This document shows positions 33,983 to 35,461 of a DNA stretch of 35,461 nucleotides, piece after piece. The position numbers were made by a program, and so were the translations under genes. This stretch comes from Pseudomonas sp. GM49 (GTDB taxonomy: Bacteria > Pseudomonadota > Gammaproteobacteria > Pseudomonadales > Pseudomonadaceae). The first letter of the stretch is position 1. Every line of letters begins with the position of its first letter. The stretch is from assembly GCF_000282355.1 (NCBI RefSeq), contig NZ_AKJL01000063.1:1-35461 (forward strand), given 5' to 3'. Below the pieces are notes generated by a model that searched no databases, was not told where the DNA came from, and saw nothing but the letters and a program-made list of their open reading frames with translations.

Positions 33983-35389
33983 ATGGACCAGGCCTTGACC
34001 CATGACGCTGACATCCTGATTGTCGGTGGTGGCCTCAGTGGCACGATGCTGGCGGCGCAATTGATGCGCCTGCCGGGCAAGCGCAAGGTGCTGGTGATTG
34101 AGCCCCGCGCCGAACTCGGCCGGGGCGAGGCCTATAGCGCAGTGGAGTTGGGGCATACGCTCAACGGCAACGCGGCGCGGATGAGTGTCGATCCCGACAA
34201 CGCCGACGACCTGACCCAATGGCTCACCGACTACATTGCCAGCGGCGGCTGGCCGGAGTCGGACCAGCAGCATGTGCCGATCAGCGAATTGTTTCCGCCT
34301 CGGGGGATATTCGGTCTGTACGCGCAGCAGCGTCTGGCAGAAGCGCAAGCAGTGGGGGCCTTGAACGGTTCGACCGTCGAACATGTGCGGGCCGAAGTGG
34401 TGGATTTGCAAACCGGCACGGATAACGTGCGGCTGACACTGAGCGATGGCCAATGCCTGCAAGGGGCGTTCGCGGTTCTGGCCACGGGTATGTTCCCCGC
34501 CGCGCGCACGCCACAAACCCGGTCCAGCGGCTTGAACGCTGCGGCCCTCGATCCGTGGGACGTGGCAGCCATGCAGCGTCTCGATCCGCTATCGACGGTC
34601 ATGATCATCGGCTCGGGCCTGACCATGGTCGACGCCGTGGTGTCCCTGGAACAGGCCGGGCATCGTGGTCCGATCGAAGTGTTTTCCCGCCATGGGCTGC
34701 TGCCCCATGTGCGTCGCCAGCCACCGGCCTGGGTGGATTTTCTCGCGCAGGATCAGAGCATCCGCACACCCCGCCAGTTGATGCGCGAACTGCGTCGACA
34801 CTGCCGGGACGCGATCGCCCAGGGCATCGACTGGCAGGCGCCGCTGGACACGGTGCGGGCACATATCGGCCGCTTGTGGCATCAGGCGACGGACGTGCAG
34901 CGTCGGCAGTTCGTGCGGCATGTGCGGCCGTGGTGGGAAAGCCATCACCACCGTTCGCCACCCTTGAGTGCCGAACTGGTGGAGCGGCTATATAAAGAAG
35001 GGCGGTTACGTATTCACGCGGCCTTGTTCAAGGGCCTTGAGCCTTCGCTCAATGGCGAGGTGAGTATCCGCCTTCGACGGCGTGGCGAGGCGCAGACCTG
35101 TGTGGTCAGCGGTGCCGCCCTGATCAACTCCAGCGGTATCGAATACGACTGGCGCCGTGTCGCGCGGCCGCTGCCCCGGCAATTGCTCGCCCGAGGCCTG
35201 GTGCGGCCGGGGTCGTTGGCCTTGGGCATCGCGGCGGAGGTCGATGGCGCGGTCCTGAACGCCGAGGGTCAGCCCGCCAGCCGTCTGTTTGCCATGGGGC
35301 CGCCGTTGCGCGGCATGTGGTGGGAAAGTACGGCCGTCACCGATGTGGCGAGCCAGGCCAAGGCGTTGGCCGAGCGGCTGGTGCGCTAA
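33983..35389 (+). CDS. FAD/NAD(P)-binding oxidoreductase
   Basis: A 468-residue flavoprotein. The N-terminal dinucleotide fold is ILIVGGGLSGTMLAAQL (Gly15-Gly20), followed by VLVIEPRAELGRGEAYS, and a second fold is MIIGSGLTMVDAVVSLEQ at about 208-225. The LNGNAARMS and FAVLATG segments fit the FAD-NAD(P)-binding family annotated in many proteobacteria near iron- or amine-related genes. GGGAGAA precedes the ATG, and only 14 bases separate it from the regulator, so the two are co-transcribed. It may modify the compound exported by the EamA protein. The substrate is unknown. Confidence 0.88.
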   Translation: MDQALTHDADILIVGGGLSGTMLAAQLMRLPGKRKVLVIEPRAELGRGEAYSAVELGHTLNGNAARMSVDPDNADDLTQWLTDYIASGGWPESDQQHVPISELFPPRGIFGLYAQQRLAEAQAVGALNGSTVEHVRAEVVDLQTGTDNVRLTLSDGQCLQGAFAVLATGMFPAARTPQTRSSGLNAAALDPWDVAAMQRLDPLSTVMIIGSGLTMVDAVVSLEQAGHRGPIEVFSRHGLLPHVRRQPPAWVDFLAQDQSIRTPRQLMRELRRHCRDAIAQGIDWQAPLDTVRAHIGRLWHQATDVQRRQFVRHVRPWWESHHHRSPPLSAELVERLYKEGRLRIHAALFKGLEPSLNGEVSIRLRRRGEAQTCVVSGAALINSSGIEYDWRRVARPLPRQLLARGLVRPGSLALGIAAEVDGAVLNAEGQPASRLFAMGPPLRGMWWESTAVTDVASQAKALAERLVR

Positions 35390-35411
35390 GTACATATCCG
35401 TTTTTTGGGTA

Positions 35412-35461
35412 ACGGCGGCTGATGGTTTCGCCCTTACGGCGACTCACTTTTTTTACAAGCG
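35412..35461. repeat. Partial dispersed repeat at the window edge
   Basis: GGTTTCGCCCTTACGGCGAC followed by TCACTTTTTTTAC resembles a sequence often found dispersed in Pseudomonas chromosomes downstream of genes. It is cut by the end of the window, so its limits are unknown. Confidence 0.3.

Overview
The window looks like chromosomal DNA of a Pseudomonas fluorescens-group bacterium. The basis is high GC with GC-rich third codon positions, eight loci of the GAGCTTGCTC / GGGCTTGCCC type of REP palindrome typical of that group, and genes common in Pseudomonas (DUF2388, DUF6124, DUF2789, a cysteine-poor DksA paralogue, a six-gene Pha/Sha antiporter operon with fused A and B subunits). No rRNA, tRNA, insertion sequence, integrase or CRISPR array was seen.

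Layout. 1-5244 is a catabolic cluster: an AldA-type aldehyde dehydrogenase cut by the window edge, an MFS transporter, an enolase-superfamily protein and a GMC flavoprotein. It looks built to import and oxidise a sugar, sugar acid or other polyol-like compound. 5359-11401 holds unconnected small units: a single-domain response regulator, a HAD sugar phosphatase, an ICMT-like membrane methyltransferase, a GlxA-type regulator divergent from a short-chain dehydrogenase, a serine/threonine dehydratase-like PLP enzyme, a DUF2388 secreted protein and a DinB-family protein. 11604-12373 is a DUF6124 gene with an unusually structured leader. 12407-15736 is a LysR regulator divergent from an aldo/keto reductase - SDR - SRPBCC operon. 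15884-18432 is a two-component system divergent from a secreted cysteine-rich protein. 18566-25909 contains a GST, a DksA2-like protein, a chemoreceptor without a periplasmic sensor, several small conserved genes, an orphan betaine-type binding protein and a DUF3995 membrane protein. 26049-32112 is the Pha/Sha cation/proton antiporter operon, on the minus strand and coupled by 4-base overlaps throughout. 32385-35389 is an EamA exporter divergent from an XRE-cupin regulator and an FAD/NAD(P)-binding oxidoreductase.

The most striking item is the leader of the DUF6124 gene (about 11970-12185, minus strand). Two copies of a bipartite motif flank a stem-loop whose loop is complementary to both. 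The second copy includes the ribosome-binding site. This is the seqA-seqB-seqC layout of the phage P4 cI / phage P1 c4 antisense RNA systems, here in front of a chromosomal gene with no phage genes nearby. Second is the enolase-superfamily protein: the first metal-ligand Asp is replaced by Gly and a second conserved Asp by Asn, while all other ligands keep exact spacing. Other points are two REP-pair topologies with matched arms, a LysR gene whose 3' end runs through a REP element, and paired inverted repeats between the two-component system and the cysteine-rich secreted protein.
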